Assembly: GCA_040007035.1 (NCBI GenBank)
Contig: JBDTVU010000001.1
Coordinates: forward strand, 25,854 to 89,853
Source: CAIWHR01 sp040007035
Lineage (GTDB): Bacteria > Pseudomonadota > Gammaproteobacteria > Burkholderiales > Casimicrobiaceae
Length of the DNA stretch: 64,000 bases
Direction of reading: 5' to 3'
Shown here: one piece after another, positions 18,029 through 25,518 of the stretch
Numbering within the stretch: position 1 is the first letter of the stretch
Layout of the letters: each line of letters begins with the position of its first letter
Made by a program: the position numbers and the translations under genes
Notes under the pieces: model-generated
Database searches by the model: none
The model's input: only the letters and a program-made list of their open reading frames with translations
Told to the model about the DNA's origin: nothing

Positions 18029-19138
18029 TCACGCCCCGCGCGCGCGATCGTCCGTGAATCGCGCGACGAAGGCGGCGAACGTGCCGGCGGCGATCGCGTC
18101 GCGCATCCCGGCGGCCAGCCACAGGTAGTAGTGCAGGTTGTGGATCGTGTTGAGGCGGGCGCCGAGGATCTCGTTCACCCGCTGCAGGTGGTGCAGGTAG
18201 GACCGCGAGAAATGGCGGCAGGTGTAGCAGCCGCAGTCGGCGTCCAGAGGGCCGGTGTAGGTGCGGTGCCGGGCATTGCGGATCTTCACGTCGCCGTAGC
18301 GGGTGAACAGCCATCCGTTGCGCGCGTTGCGCGTCGGCAGCACGCAGTCGAACATGTCGATGCCGGCGGCCACCCCCGCGACGATGTCCTCAGGCGTGCC
18401 GACGCCCATCAGGTAGCGCGGGCGCTCCGCCGGCAGCCGCGGTGCCACGTGATCGAGCACGCGCAGCATCTCGTCTTTCGGCTCGCCGACCGACAGCCCG
18501 CCGATCGCGTAGCCGTCGAAGCCGATCGCGACGAGCCCGGCGAGCGACGCGTCGCGCAGGTCCTCGTACATCCCCCCCTGGACGATGCCGAACAACGCGT
18601 TCGGATTCGCCAGTGCATCGAATTCCGCCCGCGAGCGGCCCGCCCAGGCGAGCGAGAGCTCCATCGACGCCGCCGCTTCGTCGCGAGTCGCGGGATACGG
18701 CGTGCACTCGTCGAAGATCATCGCGATGTCGGAGTCGAGCGTGCGCTGGACCTGCATCGAGACTTCCGGCGTCAGTCGCATCCGGTCACCGTTCACCGGC
18801 GAGGCGAAGGTAACGCCGCCGGCGTCGACCTTGCGCAGCGCGCCCAGGCTCCAGACCTGGAAGCCGCCGGAGTCTGTGAGCAGCGGCGCCGGCCAGCCCA
18901 TGAACCGGTGCAGGCCTGCGTGCGCGGCGATCACTTCCAGCCCGGGCCGCAGCCACAGATGGAACGTGTTGCCGAGGACGATCTGCGCACCCAGCCCGGC
19001 GAGTTCGTTCGGCGCCATCGCCTTGACCGTGCCGTAGGTGCCGACCGGCATGAACACCGGCGTCTCGACAATGCCGTGCGCGAGCGCGAGCTGGCCGCGG
19101 CGGGCGCGACCCGCCGTCGCCAGCACGCGGAATTCCAT
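18029..19138 (-). CDS. tgt: tRNA-guanine transglycosylase
   Basis: This 369-residue enzyme exchanges guanine at tRNA position 34 for preQ1, a step in queuosine synthesis. It shows 'LLTDSGGFQVWSLG' with catalytic Asp89, 'YLMGVGTPEDIV', the nucleophile region 'IDMFDCVLPTRNARNG', and the zinc site 'CGCYTCRHFSRSYLHHL' with three Cys and one His near residues 300-330. Length and order are standard. The ATG at 19138 has no clear Shine-Dalgarno. The usual neighbour queA is upstream but separated by an unrelated exported-protein gene. Confidence 0.97.
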   Translation of the reverse strand: MEFRVLATAGRARRGQLALAHGIVETPVFMPVGTYGTVKAMAPNELAGLGAQIVLGNTFHLWLRPGLEVIAAHAGLHRFMGWPAPLLTDSGGFQVWSLGALRKVDAGGVTFASPVNGDRMRLTPEVSMQVQRTLDSDIAMIFDECTPYPATRDEAAASMELSLAWAGRSRAEFDALANPNALFGIVQGGMYEDLRDASLAGLVAIGFDGYAIGGLSVGEPKDEMLRVLDHVAPRLPAERPRYLMGVGTPEDIVAGVAAGIDMFDCVLPTRNARNGWLFTRYGDVKIRNARHRTYTGPLDADCGCYTCRHFSRSYLHHLQRVNEILGARLNTIHNLHYYLWLAAGMRDAIAAGTFAAFVARFTDDRARGA

Positions 19139-19166
19139 GGAGGGACGGCCCGCCGGCGAGGGCGGG

Positions 19167-20054
19167 TCAGGCGCGACGGCGCAGGACGCCGAGGGCGGCC
19201 GCGGCGAGTGCCAGCGATAGCAGTACCAGCATCGCGTCGTCCACCGCTGGCACCGCGGTGGCGCCGGTGCCGGTCCCCGCCGGGAGCGCGCCGGAGTCGA
19301 CGATCTGTTCGGGGCCGACGACGCAGCGCGCCGCCGCGAAGTCGAACGCGTTCTGCCACAGCCTGTAGAAGTCGCCGCCGTACACCGAGCCGTAGGCGCC
19401 GTACGCGGAATAGTCGGCGGCGATCGCGATGTGCATCACGCACGCGCTGCCGGTGAAGCGCAGCGCGATGGCCGGGTCGGGCTTGCCCTTGGCGTTCGGC
19501 TGCGTCCAGCGCCCGAGGACGATCGTGCCCGACTTGGCCTGATTGCCACCGGCGAACTGGTGCGCGGTCAGCGTGCGCACGCCGTACGTCAGCGGATGAA
19601 CGACCAGCGACGTCGGATTGAGCGACCGCGCCGAGTACGCCGTGCCGATGCCGTCCGACAGGTTGGGATCGAGGTTTTCGAGCGCACCCCAGCCGTTGGC
19701 CGTGACCGACGTCGTGCCGGTGCGATCCTGGTCGTAGAACGAGCCGAGGACCACAGGCCGGCCGGTCTGCGCGTACTGCGCGACGACGTTGCCGACGTTC
19801 GGCGCGTTGACGAACACGCCGTCCTCGAACAGCAGCAGCGCGTCGAAGTTGGCGGTGAGGGAGGCGAGCGCGGGCGTGACGGTCGCGATCTCGACCGGCG
19901 TGAACGTGTGCCCGGACAGCCGCGTCGCGAAATCCGCGGCGGTGACCGCTGCGTTCTGGTTCGACAGCACGCCGATGCGCGCGGCATGCACGGGCACGGC
20001 GAACGCGACGGCGACGACGCCAGCCACCAACAGCTTGCAGATGCGAATGATCAC
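19167..20054 (-). CDS. Exported protein with IPTL-CTERM-like sorting tail
   Basis: The 295-residue product has an N-terminal signal peptide ('IIRICKLLVAGVVAVAFAVPVHA') cleaved near residue 24. The mature part, beginning ARIGVLSNQNAAVTAADF, looks like a Rossmann-type or GATase-like fold with 'FDALLLFEDGVFVN' and a following beta segment; no catalytic motif is recognised. The last 30 residues contain VPAVDD, a hydrophobic helix and LRRRA, the layout of IPTL-CTERM/PEP-CTERM anchors processed by exosortase-type systems in betaproteobacteria. I start at GTG 20054; the Shine-Dalgarno is weak. It sits between queA and tgt, where no such gene is usual. A palindrome like the GlrR operator lies 165 bases upstream. 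Confidence 0.72.
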   Translation of the reverse strand: MIIRICKLLVAGVVAVAFAVPVHAARIGVLSNQNAAVTAADFATRLSGHTFTPVEIATVTPALASLTANFDALLLFEDGVFVNAPNVGNVVAQYAQTGRPVVLGSFYDQDRTGTTSVTANGWGALENLDPNLSDGIGTAYSARSLNPTSLVVHPLTYGVRTLTAHQFAGGNQAKSGTIVLGRWTQPNAKGKPDPAIALRFTGSACVMHIAIAADYSAYGAYGSVYGGDFYRLWQNAFDFAAARCVVGPEQIVDSGALPAGTGTGATAVPAVDDAMLVLLSLALAAAALGVLRRRA

Positions 20055-20133
20055 AGAAAAGACGGATTTCGACGGGGAGCCATCACCCCGGCCGATTTCC
20101 GCGCCGAATTGGGTTGAATCCAGAGTATCCGGA

Positions 20134-20150
20134 AGCGCCGCCGTTGCCAA
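20134..20150 (-). promoter_or_regulatory. Candidate promoter for the IPTL-CTERM-like gene
   Basis: On the minus strand TTGGCA followed by a GG-N10-GC arrangement fits the core of a -24/-12 sigma54 promoter, but the TT of the -12 element is missing. The same TTGGCA followed 17 bases later by TACTCT could be a sigma70 promoter. The type is unresolved. Confidence 0.3.
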
Positions 20151-20218
20151 GCTTCGAGTGCTGCGCGCGTCCGTTTTCAGCGTCCGTCCGTCGCAAAAAT
20201 GCAGGGAACGCAGGGAAT

Positions 20219-20236
20219 TGTCGCCATGTGGCGACG
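20219..20236. promoter_or_regulatory. GlrR-operator-like palindrome upstream of the IPTL-CTERM-like gene
   Basis: TGTCGCCATGTGGCGACG is a near-perfect inverted repeat (GTCGCCA / TGGCGAC) in the 210-base gap between queA and the IPTL-CTERM-like gene. It has the form TGTCG[CG]-N6-GCGAC[AG], the same as the two palindromes downstream of glrR. The enterobacterial GlrR operator is TGTC-N10-GACA; here the last base is G. Confidence 0.45.
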
Positions 20237-20265
20237 GTTTGTCCGGCGATTGTCGCTGGATGGCG

Positions 20266-21315
20266 TCAATCGCGCTGGTCGGGCCCGGGTTCGACGAGCA
20301 TCGCGTCGCCGTAACTGTAGAACCGGTAGCCGGCGTCGATCGCGTGCGCATACGCGGCGCGCACGTTGTCGTATCCGCCGAGCGCGGCGACGAGCATCAG
20401 CAGCGTCGACTGCGGGAGGTGGAAATTCGTGAACAGCCGGTCGACGACGCGAAAACGGAAGCCGGGTGTCACGAACAGCGTCGTCTCGCTTTCACCGACG
20501 CGCACGCCGCCGTCGCCGTCGGCGGCTGACTCCAGCGCGCGCAGGCTCGTCGTGCCGATGGCGAGAACGCGGCCGCCACGCGCGCGCGCCGCGGCAACCG
20601 CGGCGGCGGTCGCGTCCGGAACGCGATAGCGCTCGGCGTGCATCCGGTGCCGTGCGAGGTCGGCCGTCGCGACCGGCAGAAAGGTGCCGGCGCCGACGTG
20701 CAGCGTCACGAACGCGGTCGCGATGCTGCGAGCTTTGATCGCGCCGAGCAAGGCGTCGTCGAAGTGCAACCCCGCGGTCGGCGCAGCGACGGCGCCGGGG
20801 TCGCGCGCGTACACCGTCTGGTACCGCGCGGCGTCCGCGGCCTGCGGCGCGCGGTCGATGTACGGCGGCAAGGGCACTTCGCCGTGCCGCTCGAGCCAGT
20901 CGACCAGCGGCCCGGTGCCGTCGAACCGCAGGAGGAAGAAACGCTCGTCGCGCGCGAGCACCGTCGCGCCGGCACCGTCGGCGAGTTGCAGCGTGCCGCC
21001 GGCTTTCGGCGGATGGCTGGCCTTGAGTTGCACCCAGGCCTCGGTGTCCGCGACGATGCGCTCGACCAGCAACTCGACGCGGCCGCCGGTCGGCCTGCGG
21101 GCGGCGACGCGGGCCCGGATCACCCTCGTGTCGTTGAACACAACGAGATCGCCGGGCGCGACGAGCGCGGGGAGGTCGGTGACGCGCAGATCGGCGAGCC
21201 GTGCACCGTCGACGTGCAGCAGGCGCGCGTCCGAGCGCGCGGCCGCCGGCGTCTGCGCGATCAGCGCGGGCGGCAGCGCGTAGTCGAAATCGGCGAGCGT
21301 GTAGCGTCGCTTCAT
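20266..21315 (-). CDS. queA: S-adenosylmethionine:tRNA ribosyltransferase-isomerase
   Basis: QueA (349 residues) transfers the ribose of SAM to preQ1-tRNA to form epoxyqueuosine. It has the starting segment 'DFDYALPPALIAQTPA', 'VVFNDTRVIRARV' near residue 60, 'PPYIDRAPQAADAARYQTVYA', 'APTAGLHFDDALL', 'LHVGAGTFLPV' and 'TNFHLPQSTLLMLVAAL', all standard for the family. The ATG at 21315 overlaps the stop of the ATP-grasp gene (ATGA), so the two are translationally coupled. Together with tgt it completes the last steps of queuosine formation. Confidence 0.97.
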   Translation of the reverse strand: MKRRYTLADFDYALPPALIAQTPAAARSDARLLHVDGARLADLRVTDLPALVAPGDLVVFNDTRVIRARVAARRPTGGRVELLVERIVADTEAWVQLKASHPPKAGGTLQLADGAGATVLARDERFFLLRFDGTGPLVDWLERHGEVPLPPYIDRAPQAADAARYQTVYARDPGAVAAPTAGLHFDDALLGAIKARSIATAFVTLHVGAGTFLPVATADLARHRMHAERYRVPDATAAAVAAARARGGRVLAIGTTSLRALESAADGDGGVRVGESETTLFVTPGFRFRVVDRLFTNFHLPQSTLLMLVAALGGYDNVRAAYAHAIDAGYRFYSYGDAMLVEPGPDQRD

Positions 21316-22289
21316 GGCCGCGCGCGCTGCCGGTGTCGATGCAGCGCCGCGCGGATCAACTGTCGCGTGAAGCCGGCATGGCCTTCCGGATCGTGCGCGA
21401 GGCAGAGATCGGCGCTGCCGGCGTCTTCCGGAGGGTAGTAGACGCCGCAGTTGGGATTGATCTCCAGCATGAACGGCGTGCCTTCGCGATCGACGCGCAG
21501 ATCGCAGCGGCCGAAGCTCGCGCCGTCGAGCGCGACGAAAAACCTCGCGGAGACATCGCGCAGGCGGGCGTCGAGGACCGGGTCGTCGACGGGAACGGCC
21601 GACATCTTCTCGTACTTCAGCCACTTCATGTCCGAGTGCTTGAAGGTCTCGCCGTCGGGAAAGCGGTACTGGATCGGCGTGTAGGTCCTCGGCCGCCGCG
21701 AATCGTCCGGATTCTCCGCCACGAGGACCGTGCACTCGGTTCCCTCGATGAATTCCTCGATCAGCGCCGCCCCGTGGCGCCGCATGATCTTGCGTGCCTG
21801 CTGGCGCAGTCCGGCGGGCGACGAGACACGGGAGCGCCGCGAAAGATCGACGCTCGAATAGCTGCTGAAGTGCTTCACGAAGAGCGGGAAGCGCAACACG
21901 TCGGCGGCGCGTTCGACGTCCACTTCGTTTCTTGCGAGGACCCAGGCGGGGGTGTCGATGCCTTCGGCCCTGCACGCCAGCTTCATCGCCTCGCGCGACG
22001 GCTCGTAGTATCCGGACGTGGCGCCGGTGAAGGCGACGTCGTGCGCTTCGAGCGTGCGCACGACCTCGATGCCCGGGATGTCCTGGTCCGCGGCGCCGTC
22101 GCAGAGGTTGAAGAACAGGTCGAAGCCCTCGCGGATTCGTCGCGTGACCTGTTCGACCGAGGTCGGCTTTGCGAGGCACTCGACCTCCCAATGCGCCTCG
22201 GGGAAGAACGGCCGCGGATCGCAGGGCCAGTCGTCCGAGGCAAAGGGGACGGCGAGAAGGTCCTGGTTGGTCAGCAGGCAGATGCGCAT
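21312..22289 (-). CDS. ATP-grasp enzyme, D-Ala-D-Ala-ligase-like
   Basis: The 325-residue protein has the ATP-grasp fold that joins a carboxylate to an amine or thiol using ATP. Visible are a start domain 'MRICLLTNQDLLAVPF', 'FDLFFNLCDGAADQDIPGIEVVRTLEAHDVAFTG' in two parts (as in D-Ala ligases), 'FPLFVKHFSSYSSVDL' (ATP lysine), 'LIEEFIEGTECTVLV', 'DLRVDREGTPFMLEINPNCGVYY', with metal-binding Glu and Asn in LEINPN. It is not the murein Ddl itself, which lies in the division cluster and lacks this C-terminal part. It overlaps queA by 4 bases. Substrate is unknown; a peptide or natural-product bond is possible. Confidence 0.8.
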   Translation of the reverse strand: MRICLLTNQDLLAVPFASDDWPCDPRPFFPEAHWEVECLAKPTSVEQVTRRIREGFDLFFNLCDGAADQDIPGIEVVRTLEAHDVAFTGATSGYYEPSREAMKLACRAEGIDTPAWVLARNEVDVERAADVLRFPLFVKHFSSYSSVDLSRRSRVSSPAGLRQQARKIMRRHGAALIEEFIEGTECTVLVAENPDDSRRPRTYTPIQYRFPDGETFKHSDMKWLKYEKMSAVPVDDPVLDARLRDVSARFFVALDGASFGRCDLRVDREGTPFMLEINPNCGVYYPPEDAGSADLCLAHDPEGHAGFTRQLIRAALHRHRQRARP

Positions 22290-22293
22290 CGGT

Positions 22294-22449
22294 TCACGCG
22301 CCGTGCTTCCTGCAACGCGCCTCCTGCTCCGGCGTCAGCGTGTGGGCGTGCGCCTCGGCCAATCGCCGGTCCCGCCACGCGTCCCGTTCGGCCTCGCCGG
22401 GCGGCGCAGGCTTGGCAACCGGTTTCGCAGGTGTCGGGGGAGTCGTCAC
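22294..22449 (-). CDS. Small hypothetical protein, 51 residues
   Basis: A frame from GTG 22449 encodes a Pro/Ala-rich start (MTTPPTPAKPVAKPAPPGE) followed by a charged helix-like part with LTPEQEARCRKHGA at the end. It ends 5 bases before the ATP-grasp start, so it could be translated together with it. No Shine-Dalgarno is visible and the family is unknown. The protein-like composition is the main support. Confidence 0.4.
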   Translation of the reverse strand: MTTPPTPAKPVAKPAPPGEAERDAWRDRRLAEAHAHTLTPEQEARCRKHGA

Positions 22450-22487
22450 GTTTGCTGCGCGCGGCGGCGCGGTCGTTCCAGTCGGAA

Positions 22488-22571
22488 TGCCGGGAGCGGG
22501 AATCGAACCCGCATGGCCTTGCGGCCGGCAGATTTTGAGTCTGCTGCGTATACCAGTTCCGCCATCCCGGC
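22488..22571 (-). tRNA. tRNA-Leu, anticodon CAA
   Basis: The minus strand folds as a class II tRNA of 84 nt. The acceptor stem is GCCGGGA / TCCCGGC with A73. The anticodon arm is GCAGA-CTCAAAA-TCTGC with anticodon CAA, which reads UUG. A long variable arm (CGGCC/GGCC type) and a T arm GCGGG-TTCGATT-CCCGC follow. CCA is not encoded. Confidence 0.96.
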
Positions 22572-22713
22572 GCTGATGCGGGGCAGGCGCCTCGCGGCGC
22601 GTTGCCCGGCGGCGGCAAAGGCGGCATTATCGCGGAAAGGCGGGTCGCCGCACAATGCGGACACGCCGCACGCCCGCCACCCGCAACCGAGATTCTCCCG
22701 CCGTGCCCGCCCG

Positions 22714-24285
22714 ATGAGCGCCGTCCGCAACGTGCTGTTCGTGATGTGCGACCAGCTTCGGCGCGATTTCGTCTCGTGCTACGGCTCGTCGCCGGTCGCA
22801 ACGCCCGGCATCGACCGGCTCGCGGCGCGCGGCATCCGCTTCGACAACGCGTTCGTGCAGTCGGGCGTCTGCGGCCCGTCGCGGATGTCGTTCTACACCG
22901 GCCGCTACGTCGCGTCGCACGGTGCGACGTGGAACCGGGTGCCGCTTTCGGCGGCCGAGTGGACGCTCGGCGACTACCTGCGCGCGGCGGGGCGCACCGC
23001 CGCGCTGTGCGGCAAGACGCACGTGCTGCCCGACGACGAGGCGCTCGCGCGGTTCGGCATCGAGATCGAGTCCGAGCGCGGCGCGCTGCTGCGCGAGGGT
23101 GGGTTCGTCATCGTCGATCGCTACGATGGCCACACGCCGCCAAGCCTCGAATCGGGCTACGCCGACTGGCTGCGCGCGCGGGGCTACGAGGGCGCCGACC
23201 CGTGGACCGACTACGTGATCGCCGTCGAGGACCGCGGCCGCGTCGCCTCCGGCTGGAGTCTGCGCAACGTGCACCTCCCGGCGCGGGTGAAGGAGGAGCA
23301 CTCCGAGACCGCGTACATGACCGACCTCGCGCTCGACTGGATCCGCGCGCGCGGCGCGTCGCCGTGGGTGCTCCACCTGTCGTACGTGAAGCCGCACTGG
23401 CCCTACGTCGCGCCTGCGCCGTTCCACCGCAAGTACCGCGGCAAGCCGATCGGCACGATCCTCCACGGCCCGCAGGACGGCACCGCCGCCGAGCACCCGG
23501 TCGTCCGCGCGTATCGCAGCCACGACGAGTGCCGGAGCTTCGGCCGCGAGGAGGTCGCGCGCCACGTCCGGCCCGCGTACATGGGCCTGGTCGCGCAGGT
23601 CGACCACCATCTCGCGCGCCTCGTCGACGCGTTGGTGGCGCTGGGGCGGTTGGACGACACGCTGATCGTGTTCGCGTCCGACCACGGCGAGTTCCTCGGC
23701 GACCGCGGGCTTGGCGAGAAGGAGCTCTTCTATGACGAGGTCGTGCGCATTCCGATGATCGTCGTCGATCCGGATGCCCGCGCCGACGCGACGCGCGGGA
23801 CCGCCGATGCGCGCTTCGTCGAAGGCGTCGACGTGGTGCCGACGGTGTTGGGTGCGCTCGGGCTGCCGCCGTCGGCGCACCGGGTCGAGGGCCGCTCGCT
23901 GTTGCCGCTGACCCGCGGCGGCAGCGCCGACGCCGGCGCGTGGCGCGATGCCGCGTTCTGCGAGCTCGACTACGGATTCCGTCGCGCCCGCCTGACGCTC
24001 GGCCGCGGCGTGCGCGAATGTCGTGCGCAGATGGTGCGCACCGCGCAGTGGAAGTACGTCCACTGGGAAGGCTTCCGGCCGCAGCTCTTCGACCTCGCCG
24101 CCGACCCGCGCGAGCTCTCCGATCTCGGCGCCGATCCGCGCTTTTCCGCCGAGCGGGCCGCACTACGGGAGCGGCTGTTCGACTGGCTGTCGACCCGCGC
24201 GCGGCGGACGACGGTCAGCGACGCGCTGGTCGAAGCGCGCACCGACGCCCACCGCCGCCACGGCATCGACATCGGCATCTGGTAG
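22714..24285 (+). CDS. Phosphonate monoester hydrolase / sulfatase
   Basis: The 523-residue protein belongs to the alkaline phosphatase-like sulfatases. Metal-binding 'VMCDQLRRDF' is near residue 12, the signature 'SGVCGPSRMSFYTGRY' near residue 50 has a Cys to be turned into formylglycine, and 'FASDHGEFLGDRG' near 330 supplies more metal ligands. The C-G-P-S-R-M-S form and the length match phosphonate monoester hydrolases, promiscuous enzymes that split phosphonate, phosphate and sulfate esters. There is no signal peptide, so it is cytoplasmic. The ATG at 22714 is 142 bases downstream of the divergent tRNA-Leu. The natural substrate is not known. Confidence 0.88.
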   Translation: MSAVRNVLFVMCDQLRRDFVSCYGSSPVATPGIDRLAARGIRFDNAFVQSGVCGPSRMSFYTGRYVASHGATWNRVPLSAAEWTLGDYLRAAGRTAALCGKTHVLPDDEALARFGIEIESERGALLREGGFVIVDRYDGHTPPSLESGYADWLRARGYEGADPWTDYVIAVEDRGRVASGWSLRNVHLPARVKEEHSETAYMTDLALDWIRARGASPWVLHLSYVKPHWPYVAPAPFHRKYRGKPIGTILHGPQDGTAAEHPVVRAYRSHDECRSFGREEVARHVRPAYMGLVAQVDHHLARLVDALVALGRLDDTLIVFASDHGEFLGDRGLGEKELFYDEVVRIPMIVVDPDARADATRGTADARFVEGVDVVPTVLGALGLPPSAHRVEGRSLLPLTRGGSADAGAWRDAAFCELDYGFRRARLTLGRGVRECRAQMVRTAQWKYVHWEGFRPQLFDLAADPRELSDLGADPRFSAERAALRERLFDWLSTRARRTTVSDALVEARTDAHRRHGIDIGIW

Positions 24286-24307
24286 CGGCCGAAGGCGGCT
24301 TCGGCGG

Positions 24308-24880
24308 TCAGACGTGCAGCAGCGCGAGCGCGCCGATGCCCACCGCCACGATGGCGGCGCCGTGGGCCGCGACGTTGAGCGCGCGATTGCGGGTGAGGAT
24401 CGTGATCGCCGCCATCGCGATCGCGATCTGGATCAGCGTCATCGCCTGTGCCCAACGGTGGTGGACGTGCATCGACGCTTCGCTGCTCGTTTCCGCGGCG
24501 GCGGACTTCTCCTCCAGCGCCTTCGCCGCGACCATGATCTCGGCCTTCTCCTTGCCGTAGCGCTCGGCTTCCTTCACGTACTTCGCCTGCTGCTCGCCGG
24601 TGGTCAGCGTCGCGCCGAGCTCGGCCAGGTTCTGCTTTCCGCTCTTCGCCTGGTAAAAATTCCACTGGTCGGACGCTTCGGTCTTGCGGATCGTAGCCTC
24701 GTTCTTGAACAGCAACGCGTCGTTCTGCGTCGCGCCACCCATGTAGCCGAACAACGCGCCGATCGTGGCGAAGATCGCGGTGGCCACGGCGATGCGGCCG
24801 GCAAACGGGTCGCCCGAATGCGCCTCGTGCTCGACCGCGTGGTCGTGCGGCCCGTGGACGTGGAATCCTTCTGCCGACAT
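24308..24880 (-). CDS. DUF4337 membrane protein
   Basis: This 190-residue protein has a His-rich N-terminus ('HVHGPHDHAVEHEAH'), one membrane helix near residues 28-48, a long charged helical part ('KTEASDQWNFYQAKSGKQN') to about 125, and two helices near the C-terminus. That layout fits DUF4337, a family with no known role. It is convergent with the hydrolase gene and follows folA by about 40 bases on the same strand, so it may be co-transcribed with it. Confidence 0.8.
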   Translation of the reverse strand: MSAEGFHVHGPHDHAVEHEAHSGDPFAGRIAVATAIFATIGALFGYMGGATQNDALLFKNEATIRKTEASDQWNFYQAKSGKQNLAELGATLTTGEQQAKYVKEAERYGKEKAEIMVAAKALEEKSAAAETSSEASMHVHHRWAQAMTLIQIAIAMAAITILTRNRALNVAAHGAAIVAVGIGALALLHV

Positions 24881-24919
24881 ATGCGTTGACTCCTGTGCGT
24901 GGTGGAGGGGTTGCCGCGC

Positions 24920-25459
24920 TCAGCGCGCGATGCGCTCGTAGGTCACGAACGCGTAGTCGAATTGGTCGGCCCCGGACGCGGCGCCCGGCTCGCGCGCCGT
25001 CTCGCGCCAGTCGCCCGCGTCCAGCGGCGGGAATCGCGTGTCGCCGGCGAACGCCCGCGCGATCTCGGTCAGGTGCAGCGTCGTCGCCCTCGGCAGTGCC
25101 TCGCGGTACAGCTCGCCGCCGCCGATGCAGAATGCCGGCGCGGGCATCCGGACGAGGGCAAGCGCTTGGTCGAGCGACACCGCCGTCTCCGTGCCCGCGG
25201 GCGGCGCCGCGCGGCTGCGGGTGACGACGATGTTCTGCCGCCCGGGCAACGGCCGCCCGATCGACTCCCACGTCCGGCGGCCCATGATCACCGCGTGCCC
25301 GGTCGTCAGCGCGCGGAAGCGCTTCAGGTCCTCCGGCAGCCGCCACGGCAGGCGGTTGCCGTCGCCGATGACGCCATTGGCGGCGACGGCCGCGATGATC
25401 GCGAGCGGGGGCGCGCTTGGCGTGGCGGCGAGGCGTGGTGTATCGTGCGATGGCTCCAT
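24920..25459 (-). CDS. folA: Dihydrofolate reductase
   Basis: DHFR (179 residues) reduces dihydrofolate to tetrahydrofolate with NADPH, the partner reaction of thymidylate synthase. It shows 'IIAAVAANGVIGDGNRLPWRLPEDLKRFRALT' in two parts, with the active-site Asp/Glu in PEDL, 'VIMGRRTWESIGRPLPGRQNIVVT' in two parts for NADPH, and 'FCIGGGELYREAL'. I start at the ATG at 25459 (MEPSHDTP); an upstream GTG at 25477 is possible. The N-terminus is about 15 residues longer than usual. thyA is also in the window but 9 kb away. Confidence 0.95.
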   Translation of the reverse strand: MEPSHDTPRLAATPSAPPLAIIAAVAANGVIGDGNRLPWRLPEDLKRFRALTTGHAVIMGRRTWESIGRPLPGRQNIVVTRSRAAPPAGTETAVSLDQALALVRMPAPAFCIGGGELYREALPRATTLHLTEIARAFAGDTRFPPLDAGDWRETAREPGAASGADQFDYAFVTYERIAR

Positions 25460-25518
25460 GCGCCGCGACGGTGACAACCGGATGAACCGGCGCGGATTAT
25501 AGCCGTCGGGCCTCGCGC

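Noticed and set aside
22446..22801. Several short frames over the tRNA-Leu gene
   Set aside because: The stretch folds as a complete tRNA. The frames carry no protein features.
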